Source: Pleodorina starrii
Lineage: Eukaryota > Chlorophyta > Chlorophyceae > Chlamydomonadales > Volvocaceae
NCBI GenBank assembly: GCA_030267565.1
Contig: BRXU01000002.1
Span: 1,550,001 to 1,614,000 of the forward strand
Direction: 5' to 3'
DNA length: 64,000 nucleotides
The notes beneath the pieces are model-generated. The model saw only the letters and a program-made list of their open reading frames with translations, was not told the DNA's origin and ran no database searches. A program made the position numbers and the translations under genes. Positions 1 through 34,231 of this stretch are shown piece after piece (within the stretch, counting starts at the first letter, position 1; each line of letters starts with the position of its first letter).

Positions 1-1380
1 AGTGATCATGTGATATGGCGCTCCAGGGCGGGTGGTCGGATATCATCTCATTACTTCTGAGGTACGCAGCAACTTGGGCTCTGTTTGTTGCGGTGTGTTG
101 TGCGAAATTTTATTCGCTGCCTGGATTAACGGCGTTTGGCGCGAGGGGGGGGCGGTGATGGGAATGGTGGCACGCAGCAAAGGCACGCCACCAAGCGCAG
201 AGCGCGTACGGGGTACGGCACAAAAGGGTCACACAATGTCGTACGACAAACGCTGGCAATGGCACACGATGGCCCCATGGGGAGTGAGAGACAAAGGAGG
301 GTTTCCGACGGTCAGTCGCCTCCTTCTCGCGCATACAGAACGCCGTGGGTGAATACAAAACCACGTGGGACGCCCGCCCGCCCCCACCCGCCCATCCAGA
401 GGCATCACCGGGTATCCCCCGCAGCTCGCCACCACCACCACCACCCTCCCTGGAGCTACCCCCTCCTCCTCCTCCTCCAGACCTCCACCCGCGCCCCTGG
501 CCGCGCTTCCCTGCGCTTGCTGCTCGTCTGGTAGAGCGCCACCCACCCGCGCGCCAACGAACCCACAAGACCCCAAGATGTACGGTAGTACGACTCATAC
601 TGCAGTACGACATGCGGCAACAAGGGCGTTTTTGGGTCAAGCGGGAGAGAGCGACCATCGCCCTCGCGGCATTTGGTGCGGTGGGCTTGGGGACCCCCCC
701 GCCATCAAGAGGGTCAAGCCATATATACGGGCGGGGCCTGCATGTAGCTCTATCGGAGGTCAGTAAAAACACAGTCAAACACAGTCAAGCCGTCGGTCAA
801 ATCGTCGGTATCAAAGTACGGTATTATCGGGCAGCCAGCCCAAAGTGAATGTGCGCCCCCTCCCCCTCCTTGACGGAAGTCCGTTTCTGGGGGTTGGGAC
901 ACTTGTTCCTAGATCCTGTGTACGAACATAATCAAGAATACGGTATTCGGATATGTAATGTCCACGGTGTCCGTACAAGCGGCACACACCTCTCAACCGG
1001 CCGCCCCCCTCAGCGCTTTGAACGCTGCCACCACCACCCGATCTCGGTCTCGCCCTCGCCCTCGCTGCCCGGTCATGGCCTGCCCACCCTTCACCTTTCC
1101 CGGCCTTACGGCCACTCCATCACCATCACCGGGCCTGTGTCAAACGTGGACACCATCGCCTGGCCCCCGCTCCCCACTCTCCTAACACAATCTTCGAAAC
1201 CAAAAAAGAGCTCCTAGAGGCACACTGACATTCAGATTTCAGAAGCGATGTGTTCCCAACCCAGCAAGAGTAAAGAGGAAGCGAAAAACACACATACAGA
1301 CACAAGCCTCCCGCGTCCCGCCATTCCGCGGCCGTTGCGGCCGTTCCCAGCTGTCACCTTCCCCCTTCCCCCCTTTTCCG
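1..1380. other. Non-coding flank downstream of the EML-like gene
   Basis: No convincing gene is visible here. The open frames are proline-, histidine- or glycine-rich products of C/G-rich sequence on both strands and lack splice context. The stretch next to the stop at 1381 is presumably the 3' UTR of the minus-strand gene. I saw no clear TGTAA polyadenylation signal in the minus orientation, so the transcript end is not placed. Confidence 0.5.
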
Positions 1381-24181
<22,801 letters not shown>

Positions 24182-25087
24182 GGCTTGGGTCGTGTGGGTA
24201 GTTTGTTGTTTGCGCACGCCAAGGGCCTCTTGAGGGCCGCAGGAGTCTACCGACGAATTGAAGGACTGCCAAAGCAAGTGTTTATAAGCGAGATATGCCA
24301 GCTGTTAAAGCAACAGTAGTGCGTCCCGGAGTGTGGTATGCTGCGCGTGGGGTTGGGCGTCGTGCGCCGGAACTGGCAGGTTTTGCCGTAACAACGACTG
24401 GCGGTTAGCGTCGAAATTGGGCGGGCCGTGTGGTCGGATGCGGTGATGGCATGCCACTCCCGATCATCAACTATGCGCTTCGTCGCGATGGACCCATCGG
24501 CTGGTAACACCCGGCCCGTCTCCTGAAATGCTATAGTGCGGTGCCTGACTTCGGGCTTTCTCACATGCTACCTCACCTTGAGTTTTAGTGAAACCAAACG
24601 AGTTAAAAGGCCCCGAGTTTCCATTTCGCCCACGGCTGCCTCCCAGCGACTCCGCCATGAGAAGTTGCTCACTGAAGCCTTTCCTGGTTACCCAGAAAGG
24701 AAAAAAGATTGCATACTAAATCAGTGACAGTCCCATTTTTCAATCGCCTTGGTATGAGGGCATGCGGGACGCGGCTTGCGTTGGTGCCCACGCCCAAAAG
24801 CTCTCGATAAACTGAGGGTATGCTACAATTATAAAGTTGTTGAAAGCGTTGTCTAAGGATATTTAGGGGTTTGCACGTTTGCTTTCCTTGCAAGCAGTAC
24901 CACTCTACTTCTGCTCGGTCGTACGTTGACTGCTGACTCATTAATTTAGACAACACACCGAGTACCCATTCGTTACTGCTGGCTTGATGAGTGCTGAACA
25001 CGTTAAACAAAGTTACATATTGCAATAACGTTTGGAAGCTACTTTCTTGGAACACTACGAGTAATAGCCGTGAAGTCCTGCGAATTG
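24182..25087. promoter_or_regulatory. Divergent intergenic region between EML-like gene and SUMO protease gene
   Basis: About 0.9 kb separates the tentative start of the minus-strand gene from that of the plus-strand protease gene. It is distinctly less GC-rich than either gene. Both promoters should lie here or just outside, but I cannot point to a TATA or initiator element. A 128-codon minus-strand frame (24669-25055) has no splice context or recognisable domain, and I do not call it. Confidence 0.4.
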
Positions 25088-28000
25088 ATGGTTAGATATG
25101 GTATCCTTGAGGATGACGCACCCGCATTAAGAGAGTTTGACATGACGCAGTCAGCTGCTGCACGGGGGTCGGGCAGCTTCTCCGGCCGAAAGAGGAAGGC
25201 AGAGGCGGTTCACAGCCTCGTGGAGATGTGTCTGACGAGCAGCCGGAGGGCATTCCTCTCCTTCTCCTGGACTGCCAAGCTATTGCGGTCGCCAAAGCGC
25301 ACACGCATGGTCGGCGGAGGAGTGCCCTGGAGCGGCTTCAACTGGCTGCAGCACAAGTATCTTCACCACGCGGTGCTAGGCGCAGCCAAGGCTTCATCGG
25401 AGCTTGCGGGCAGCGCGGCAGCCGCGAAGCCCACCCGCGAAGCTCCCAAGCCTCCCGGCCGCGGCGATGCCGAGCGGAATCGCACCGGCCGGGCCGTCCC
25501 GGCAGCGCCCAAGCAGTCGCCCGACGCGATTGATCTCGTGGACCTAACCCTATCCGACGACGCAACCGTCACCTCCGGGCGCGCCACCAACCCCGGCCGC
25601 GCCAGCGCATGCGACGCTTCACCTGCCACCGCCTCCTCACTACCCACCGCCTCCTCCCAGCCACCAGCCCTCCGCACGCCCACCTCTGCACCCACCCGGC
25701 TGACCCAAACCACTCCGGTGGGAGGAGAGCGGTGCGGCTCCAGGAGGGGCGGCAGCATCAACGGCACGCCCGCGGCGCTGCAGGTGGCGAGGGCCGGCAC
25801 GCCGCGTCTGGCGGTCCATCAAGCGCTTCGGCCGCGCCCCAAGCCCACAGCCTGCGTTGCCACCACACCGGTACGCGGCACCAGCGAGCGCCCGGGGCCC
25901 CGGGTCCCGGATACACTGCTGGCCACGTCCCAGCTGAGCTGTGTTACACAGCTGGCCCCGTTGCCGCTGCGCGCGGGCCTACGGCTGGACCCTCTGCCAA
26001 GGGCGTCTGGCAAACGCGCAGCTGGGTTTGCATGTGTGCGCGTGCGTGTGTTTGTGTGTTTGTGTGTTGCCTGGTTGGTGTCTCGCATTTCCATACCTGC
26101 AACAACCGTTCCTACGAGGGTCCTCTCCGCTGCAGGTCGGCCCCGCCACCAACCTGCAGTCGCTGACCGCGGGGGACCTGGGGCGGCTGCTGGGGGGGAC
26201 GAGCTGGCTCAACGACGAGGTCGTCAACTTCTACATGCTGCTCATACAGGTGAGGACACAGGCGTGGACGGGTGAGGACACAGGCGTGGACGGGTGAGAA
26301 GTGCGGCTCTCACAGGGCTGCCTCCCACCGTGGTTCTCGCAGGGTCACCGTACCTGTCGCCCACGCGCGCCGCGCCGTCGCAGAGGGCCACACCGCACCG
26401 AAATGCACCACCACCACATCGACAAAGGCCTAGGCCTAGGCGTGTGCGCTGTGCCGGCGTGTCGTGTTCTGCCCCGCGTTGCCCTTCGCGCCAGCCTTCC
26501 TGCCTCTCGCGCGCGCCGCGCCCCACACTTGGTCCGTTCCCCATCCGCAGAAGCGCGACGCCGAGTCCCGCCGCCGGTTCGAAACCGCCGCCGCCGCCGC
26601 AGCAGCAGCAGCAGCAGCAGCACCGCCGGCGACGGCTGCGGCTGCGGCAGTTGCTGGTCCCAGCAGCCACAGCAGCGCCGCCGTCGGGCGGTCCGGCGTT
26701 CCTCTCGCCAAGTCTGGAGCCGCGCGCGCGTCGGCGGTCGCGGCGGCAGCGCGCCTGCCGCTCGGCCCTTCGGCTGATGGCGAGGCGGGGCCAGCTGCCG
26801 CGGGTCAGGCGGTCCGCGAGTATGGCGGTTGTGGGCCTCAGGCGGAGGCGGAGGGCTGCGGGCAGCGGTCCCTGCAGCCAGTGCCTGCCTCTCCGCTGAG
26901 GCAAGTGGTGACGGCCGTGGCGGCGGCGGTTGCGGCGGGTGCGAAGCACCTGGCGCAGCGGGGGAAACACGGGCAGGCGGCGGCGCAGCCGCCGCCGCCA
27001 GCGGCGGCGGCGGCGGCGGGGGCGAGCTCCGTGCCTGCGGCGGCGGCGGTGTTGGAGATATCGAACTCGGTGCCCGGCAGCGTGGGCACTACTGCGTCAC
27101 TGAACCAGCAGCAGCGGCAGTCGCAGCCGCAAACTCATCCTCATCATCAGCACCAGCAGCCCCTGACGGTCTTTGCGTTCAACAGCTTCTTCTTCAGCAA
27201 GCTGACGGACAAGGGCAGCCGCAAGTGCTTTGCGTACGGCGAAGTACGGCGCTGGACGATGCCGTGCCGTACGTATACGGCCGACTGCGTGCTGATGCGC
27301 GACCTGCTGCTGTTTCCGATCAACCACGGCAACTCGCACTGGTGTGTCGTGTGTGTGTATGTGTGTATGTGGGTGGGTGGGGTCTCAGCTTTCATTGCGG
27401 TGCTTCTGGAAGGTTTGGCTTGATGTGCCTGAAGGAGTGTGGATGAAGGATGATGCCAAGATACGATGGCTAGTATACGGTGGTATACGGTGGTAACAAG
27501 TTTAAGCTCCGCCCCCCGATGTGTCCATTGCTGCCGCCCCGGCAGGTGCCTGGCCGCCGTGTGGCCCCGCCGCCGGCTGCTGCAGTACTTCGACAGCCTG
27601 GGCGGCTCTCGCGCCACCGCGGACTGGGTGATGGGCACGCTGCTGCGCTGGCTGCTGACGGACGCAGAGGACAAGGGCGTGACCCATGGGTCGGTGGACA
27701 CGGCGGGCGCCGCGGCGGGTGCGGCTGCGGAGGCTGCTGCTGCCGGGTGGCGGCGGGAGTGGTCGGAGCTGCGCATCCCGCAGCAGGTGGGGAGGGGAGG
27801 GGAGTCCGGCGGAGGCGGCGGAAGCGGCGCTGCTTCGCTTCGCTTGTGCCTCATGGTCCTCGCGCTTCCCTCATCCCACGCCTGTCACGGCCTGGGCTTG
27901 GCACTGCCCCCGCTCCGCGGCTGTGTAGTATCCTCATCACTGCCCCCGGGGGGCCCCCGGCCGACCAGCGGGCCTCTCACCAGCCTCTGCTGTCTCTCGA

Positions 28001-28683
28001 CTGCTGTGCCGTGCCGTGCGGTGCATGTGGTCCTTGTCCGACCTTGTCCGCCCCGGCTCGCTGCGCTTGCCCTTGCCCCCGCGCCCCGGCTCACCGTCCT
28101 TGCCTTGCCGCCGTGTGCCCCTGTGTGCCTCCCCGCCCGCACAGCTGGACGGCGGCAGCTGCGGTGTGTTCGTGTGCGCCTTTGCGGAGCTGCTCGCCCG
28201 CGGTGTGCCGCCGGAGGCTTTTGGGTTCTCTCAGGTGAGACCGTGTGAGACCGTGGTGGCTCTCTCCCCCCAAACAAAGACGGCGCTGGCAGCAAGAAAC
28301 CGTGCCGAAAGAAGGCATTCGGCGGTGTGCGCGACGCCCGTCTCGGGGGTACCGTAATAGCACCGATATCGCAGCGGAGGGGGACGTCCCCTTCCCTCGG
28401 TGGCAGTCGGGTACTAAGGGGGGGTTGCCGCGGGTAGTGAAATGAAGGCGTCCCTCCCGCCCGCCCGCCCGCCCGCCCTCTCCTGTCTCCCAGTCCCTCC
28501 CTCCCGTTCGCTGACATCTCCTCCGCTGCGGTTCCGTGGTTAACCCCTGCCTCCCCCGTCCTCCATGTATTGCATTGTGTCTCCACGCGCTTCGTCTGGC
28601 CTTCCGGCCTGGTGGCCCCGCAGACCGATATCCCCGCGATGCGGCGTGGGATGGCGGAGCAGATCCTGCGTGGCGCTCTGTAG
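25088..28683 (+). CDS. ULP1: SUMO-specific cysteine protease, Ulp1/SENP type (peptidase C48)
   Basis: Six exons: 25088-about 26035, 26136-26249, 26551-27341, 27546-27786, 28145-28234, 28624-28683 (stop TAG), giving about 747 residues. The family cleaves SUMO precursors and removes SUMO from targets. The catalytic domain is complete: LNDEVVNFYMLL, catalytic His in NHGNSHW (split by an intron at 27341), Asp in LLQYFDS, Gln just before LDGGSCG, and the nucleophile Cys in that motif (28160-28162). A hydrophobic-acidic SUMO-interacting motif, IDLVDLTLSDD, lies near residue 150. An Ala/Gln/Gly-rich insertion of about 200 residues (26551-27150) separates the first conserved helix from FNSFFFSKL. The first ATG (25088) and the first donor (25871 or 26036) are the uncertain points. 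Ulp1 versus Ulp2/SENP6-7 subtype cannot be settled here. Confidence 0.9.
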
Positions 28684-31600
28684 CGAGCTGGAGGGGGAGC
28701 TGGAAGAAGTGGAGATGGAGGAAACTAAAGAAGTGGAGATGGAGATGGAAGAAGTGGAGATGGAGGAAGTGGTGGATGTGGAGGTGGAGGTGGAGGTGGA
28801 GGGTCAGCGCATGGTGGCGGAGGAGGGCGACATCGCAGTGACAGAGATGTGTTACATGTTGGTTGGTACGGTAGTCATGTGAAGCCGTTCAGAGTATGAG
28901 GTACGCGTCGGAGGTTGAGATAGGCAGCGCCGCCGGCCCCCGCCCCTCATCCCCCCGGTTTGTTGCGCCGAGGGACCCCATGGGCCGGGGCCCCAGCGCC
29001 CCCGCCACCACCACGCGCAGTTGCGCGGTGTCCTCCCATTCGTGCTTTTCTAGGATCTTGTAGCCTAAGCAGGCTTTCACAGGTGCAGCAGCAGCAGCAG
29101 CGGCAGTAGCAGGCTTTGTCATTTGCAGCAGCAGCAGCAGTAGCATCAGCAGCAGTAACAGCGGCAGCAGCAGTAACAGCAGCTGGGTGTGTGAAGACGC
29201 GAGGGAGAGGCAGGTCGCTGCCCCGGTGGGCCGGTCTACCGATATCAAGCGATGGCGCCATCCAGAAACGCATCGGTGTTTTAACCGCCCCTCCCCGCCC
29301 CGCCACGTCATCGTCGTGATTGTTGCGTGTGGCGTTTGGGTTGGCCCCTCGGCGGTTGGTTGGTTGGGAGCCGGCTATTAAGGTAGGCGATTAGTAAGCA
29401 GCAGAGGCAGGTAGGGGCACACACACACACACGCGCACGCACGCACACATGTGTGTATGTGTGCTACATGTCCGTGCCCGTTGTTGAGCTGCCCGTTGTA
29501 GAGCTGCCGCGATCACTCGGGCGGTGGCATTCCCGCTGCGAGGTGATGGCGATGACGGCGTGTCGGTGGTTGGTGTTGCGGTTTTAGGGTTTAGGGCTAG
29601 CGCGGACGTGTGTGTTGTGTGCGGGTGGTGTGCCGTTGGTGGGATGCAGTAGTGTGCAAGGGATTTGCAAAGTGCGGTACCGGTTCACACGTTGGGTCGT
29701 TGCCCCCTGGGGGAGGGGGAAGAGGGGAGAGGAGCAGCTGGAGAGGGCGAAGCGGTAGGGAGGAACAGGCACATGGTGGGAGGGAGGTGAGGGAGAGGTG
29801 TTAGACAAGTACGGTAAGGATAGTACGACTGTCTTTTTCATCGGGCAGCCGCTTGAGGGGTTGAGGGGAGTTGCTGCCGCTACCGCATTGTGGGCCTCCG
29901 GCTGCCAAGGCGGCGGCGTTCGAGGGGTGCGGATGTTGGCACTAGTTAGGCGCTACTACGGTAGCTGCCGGCGGCGCCCCGACTCAGTCAGCTGGGAGCG
30001 GGGGGTTTTCGTCTTTTGTGTGGGTGCCTTTGGGGCTCTCCAGCGCTGGGAGCCGGCTGCGACCACAATCGCTGCTATTGTTTTAACAGTGGAACCCTAC
30101 CGGGGGGGCCCCGTGTCCACAGGTGTCCAGACCAGTCCAGACCCTCTTAAGGCCCACATTCGGTTGTCAGGAGCCCCACACGCTCAGCCATGTTGGCCCC
30201 TCAACCTCCAAACAGACTAAAAGAGTATGTTTCTCTCTATCGCGGGCGATATGGAATTATGGGCAGGCACGTCGTGTGTCTACTTATACAGCTACCTATG
30301 CAGCTATCAGATATCGGTACCCTGGGGGGAGGGATTGAGGGTTCGATCCTGCGTTGGGAGCCACATGAAGCCGTGGCTGTGTGGGCAGTACCCGGCCTTT
30401 CAGTCGTTAGGGCTCTTGATTCCCGGGTCCCGAGGCTGCCGACTGCTGCCGACTCCCGAGCACTCGGGGGTTTCGGCGTCGCTTTGCCACACTCGCTGCG
30501 GCGCTGCGCTGCACATTGCCTGCACAAACAATGCGCAAACCGCGTTGCTTCTTTACTTTCTGGATTACCGATAGCTCTGTTGGGAGAGCTCAAACCGGCG
30601 GATGGCGGAACGTCTGCTGGACTGGGCCATTACCCGTTCCATCTGTACCCTGAGTGGGAACTGGGAAGCGGTTTGCCGCGATCTGCGGGGAAAAAGCGAT
30701 CTTGGGTGAACCGTACTACAGTGAAGGGACCCAAAAGGATCATCCGCAGGCCTCTAGCTAGCTCTACAGAGAACCTGTCGTGTCCTTGTGCGTCGTGCGT
30801 GCCGCGTCTAAGCAACTTCAGCCCCGAACGCCGTGCTCCCTTTGTCCGCCCTGCAGCAAGTCGCCTCAAGCCAGCCGGCCCTTCGGGCCGACCTGGGCCC
30901 TAGTCAGCCCCGGCACCTCCAGCATCACGCGGCGCGGACTGGAGGTCGTGATAGGTGAGTGGCAAGGGAAGGGAACATCGGTTGGTGCCTTAACTTTACT
31001 GCTGCGGCCGGCGCGTCGGGTCTGACCGTGGCCTGACGCAAAGTGGTTGCGTTTATTGCACCGCCGCGAGCAGGCCGCTGCGAGGGAAAAATTGCCACAG
31101 ATAAAACCGTGTCACGAAGCGGCGCCCTGCGGCGCATTGGCGCTAGCCGCTGATTTCTTAGATGTCGACAAAATTGGAGAAACAAATGCCTCTTACAAAA
31201 GAAAAAAACCTTGCAACAACCATTCGCAGTTGCAAGTCCAAGTTTTTCCTGAATCAGTCATCCGCACCCTCTGATTCGCACTGACAAATCTAACATGGAG
31301 CGCGGTTACTGGGATAAGGATAAATAAGGGCAATGTTTGAAGTATACATGCAAAGGAGAATTATCGGATTATGAGCCAAAAGCTAGCATGCGGGAGAGAT
31401 TTTTAGGAAACCGTCAACGTCAACTAGACATCAACCAAACAGCAACCGCAGTTGAGTCATGAACGCCGTACCGGAAAGAGCTATATGTTTGCCCTTACAG
31501 CAAAGAAAATGGCTATAGAAGCAAGTCGTGACCTTACCGCTTGACTTCTGACCCTTACGACCGACGACTAAGAACAGACCGGCCACCGTACTTTCGACAG

Positions 31601-32782
31601 CGTCAGTTCGGCAAGGAGCTCCCGGCTTGTGAATCGAGATCATTTTATCTTTGTTTAAATGTTGAAGTCGTGTGCTGTCAAATCGACGGGTACTATGTTA
31701 ATGGATGTCACCTACCGATGTGATCTCGCGACATTGCGACGCTGCGATATGCGTCACCGCGCCCCTTCTGGGCACAACATATATTAGAATACTGGATTTT
31801 GCGTTATAAGGCCAGATTCCCTGGGCATCTTAGGCTTTCGTCATCCTCCTTCCACTTCTGTCCTGACTGAAGGATGTGCCCCGGCCCTGTCGCTCCGTGT
31901 GACAATGCTTCTGCCTGCAGCGTTCTCAAGTCAATAGCTTCAGTGTAAATGAAAAACATTTTAAGGTACGTCGTAGGGATTTACCGCATGCACGCGGGCC
32001 CGTCTGCTCCGCCCAACAGCTGCTATCCGCTCTGGCATTCGCCGCGACATCTCAGACAAGCTGGCAACCGCTGCAGTGGTCGCTAAGGCAACCTGCATTG
32101 CTGGATCATTTCTTTTTCTTGCAACATGGCTCATGCACCGCCGTGTATTCCACCAAGGCCATGCTAAAAGTGTCCCCGCGGCGCGGCGCTAAATCGGTCT
32201 CTCCACGCAGCAAGCACTCCGAGACGCCGAAGCGATTACACGCACGTGCGCGACGCCGCACATGTTCTTCGAGCCAAATCCAAGTAGTGCAATGGGAAAC
32301 GGTGAGCCCGATTGACCGAGCTGCTCAGCCCCATGCGATGCGCGCCTGCTCCCCCACCTTCCCTTCACCGCCTCGACAGGCATATTTTCTGCATATCTAC
32401 TAGCACGGCAAGCCCACCGCTAACCGGTGCTACACCAGGCATCGGGCCATTGGCAGCTGGGTGGAAGCGCTGCCGCCCGTGCATCGGTGAGTGCGTGCCG
32501 TGCGGGACAGCGGACGGCAGTAGACGCTGTGCGTAACGAGTTGCGCGCCGCGAGGGCGCGCGCGGCGTGAAACTCGTTACACACGTCGTTTTGGGTTTTG
32601 GGTTTTAATGATTTTGGGTCTCGTATCCTGGATCCTGGGTTTGGGTCTTAAGGATCACATTATGTGCTGCACCCCGGACAGCGTCTCGCTTAGTTGCTGA
32701 GGACTTGTCCCATTTCGCCGAGACCCGTTTGGGCCTTCTGACCCTCTTCCTCTGCCCCTCCCATGCACGCGAACGAGGGTAG
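28684..32782. other. Intergenic region downstream of the protease gene
   Basis: The first kilobase is GC-rich and includes a GGAGGTGGA/GAAGTGGAGATG purine repeat (28700-28800) and CAG/GCAGCAG runs (29085-29185). These create Leu- or Ala-only frames on either strand. A TTTTAGGG/TTTAGGG tract is at 29579-29597. From about 29.6 kb the composition falls in GC and the frames are short. At 30572-30590 a TAGCTCTGTTGGGAGAGC sequence matches a tRNA D-arm/A-box, but no full cloverleaf could be built. No gene is called, although 5' exons of the unrecognised gene at 32.8 kb may lie between 32.1 and 32.5 kb. Confidence 0.5.
32533..32580. repeat. Long inverted repeat / hairpin
   Basis: GTAACGAGTT on the left pairs with AACTCGTTAC on the right. 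The stem continues through GC-rich sequence (GCGCGCCGCG against CGCGGCG), with arms of about 20 bases and a very short loop. No U-run follows, so it is not a canonical terminator. Confidence 0.85.
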
Positions 32783-33931
32783 GCAACGCGGTGCCGGCGC
32801 TCGCGGCGGTGGCGGCGCCGCCGGCGGCGCGAAGGCACCGTCCGGTCGCCCGTCGTCTTTTGTTCGACGACCTAGTGCCGGCGTCCCCGCGGGCGCCGCA
32901 GGTTGCTCCGCCCCCGCCCTCCGTCCAGGCGGCAACGGCGCTTAGCCGGCCGGCCGCCGTCGTGGCGCCGCCACCACGGCTACAGTGTCCACCGGCCCCG
33001 CCCGCCGCCGCCCTCCCGGCCGCACGCGCGCCATCGCGCCCGATCCCGGCACCGGTTCCCGGTACGTTATCGACGCGCGGCGTGCACATAAACATGTTCA
33101 TTCCGTGCCCAGCGCTGCCGCGCTTGGGCAGCGCGCATAGGGCCCACAAGCCATAACCCACAACCCGCGATATAACCATGTGCCGTCCATTAGGGTCCAT
33201 ACAGTTGCCACTGATGCACGTGCTCCGCCGCATCGCAAGCTCACGTTCCTTACCTCGAACTTCCGGTCATCTATCGCTCGCTCCGTGCATAAGGACGATC
33301 GGCTTGCTGCGCTCACTCGCGAGGAAGGAGCACTGCCCGGCAAACTACAGCCCTAACCTCCTTAAGTGACATACGCCCCGCGGAATTCGAATCCACGGAA
33401 ATAACACGAAAATTTGAATCCACGGAAGGCCCTGCCTCCCGTCCCCCTCATCCAGCACCTTTACTGATCGCTCCCGCTGCCGCCGCCGCCCTGTCTTCTC
33501 CCCCCATCCTTTCCCCTGTCTCCTTCCCGCTGCACCGCTGCGCCGCCAATCGGACCGTCCTGGCTTCATGTCCCATGGGTCGCTCGGTGCGCCGGACCTG
33601 GATCTGCACCTCCTGCATCTGGATCTGCATCTGGATCTGGATCTGGATCTGGATCTGCATCTGGATCTGCATCTGGATCTGCATCTGGATCTGCATCTGG
33701 ATCTGGATTTGGATCTGGATCTGGATCTGGTGGCGCACCCGTCTTTCCACCCTAGACCTGTACCTGTTAGCTCACGCCGCCGGCCCCAACGGCGAACGCA
33801 AAGTGCCCTACGGGCACATACTCATTACCGAGGCTTCGCCGGTGCGGCGCGGCGCGCGCAGCAGCACGCGCAACGGCGGGCGCTCGCCGGTCGCGACGGC
33901 GCGGCAGGGGCGCGTCCTCCGTTACCGCTGA
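32783..33931 (+). CDS. Unrecognised gene X1, two 3' exons (partial)
   Basis: Exon 32783-33061 follows a TAG acceptor and ends in phase 1 at a GTACGT donor. It encodes a basic start (RRHRPVARRLLFDDLVPASP) and then a Pro/Ala-rich stretch. The next exon, 33771-33931, begins after CTGTTAG in the matching phase and ends GRVLRYR before TGA. Upstream exons were not resolved; a basic S-P-rich frame near 32.1-32.3 kb is a candidate. The same exon pattern recurs in X2 four to five kilobases downstream, with an LRY ending there as well. No domain is recognisable, and a pseudogene is possible. Confidence 0.35.
33597..33733 (+). repeat. GGATCT/GCATCT hexamer array
   Basis: About 22 hexamers, CTGGAT or CTGCAT, lie in the intron before the last exon of X1. 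A shorter, decayed version (38728-38757) lies at the corresponding place before the last exon of X2. Confidence 0.9.
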
Positions 33932-34018
33932 GTGCTTGCACACGGCCATGTATGGGTTCACACGCTCGGCCGGGTGCCTTGCAAGACCTCCGCCCGTTAC
34001 CGCCGCGTGCTGCCCGAC

Positions 34019-34231
34019 ACGGCTCATATTGGCTGTGGCGGCGCGCAGGGCGAGGTGACGACGGAGGCGCGCGATGTACGGTCAGTTGGGCCTCGCTGCC
34101 TACGGCCAGCAACGCAGACCGCCGGCGGCGAACGCAGTCAGCGCGATGTGAGTGGGGTCATCATCATTGGCTTCGGAGCCGGATGATGGCCGCGCTTCAG
34201 CTGACTTGCATGTTGACGTTTTGACAGTTGG
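34019..34231 (+). repeat. Diverged direct duplication, copy 1
   Basis: Colinear with 39104-39361. The best block, about 100 bases from 34131, contains GTCATCATCATTGGCTTCGG then AGCCGGATGATGGCCGCGC. It ends TGTTGACGTTTTGACAGTTG with few substitutions. It lies just 3' of the X1 stop, as copy 2 lies just 3' of the X2 stop. Confidence 0.85.

Noticed and set aside
24669..25055. 128-codon minus-strand ORF upstream of the protease gene
   Set aside because: It has plausible amino-acid composition but no domain, no splice sites and no support from neighbours, and it sits in a probable promoter region.
28889..29311. Minus-strand ORF with a poly-Leu/poly-Ala stretch resembling a membrane segment
   Set aside because: The hydrophobic run is a CAG/GCA microsatellite read in the wrong frame. 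Nothing else in it looks coding.
30340..30645. Possible tRNA gene or tRNA-derived SINE
   Set aside because: TAGCTCTGTTGGGAGAGC (30572) looks like a D-arm and GGTTCGATCC (30340) like a B box. They are in the wrong order, about 230 bases apart, and no cloverleaf or acceptor stem forms.
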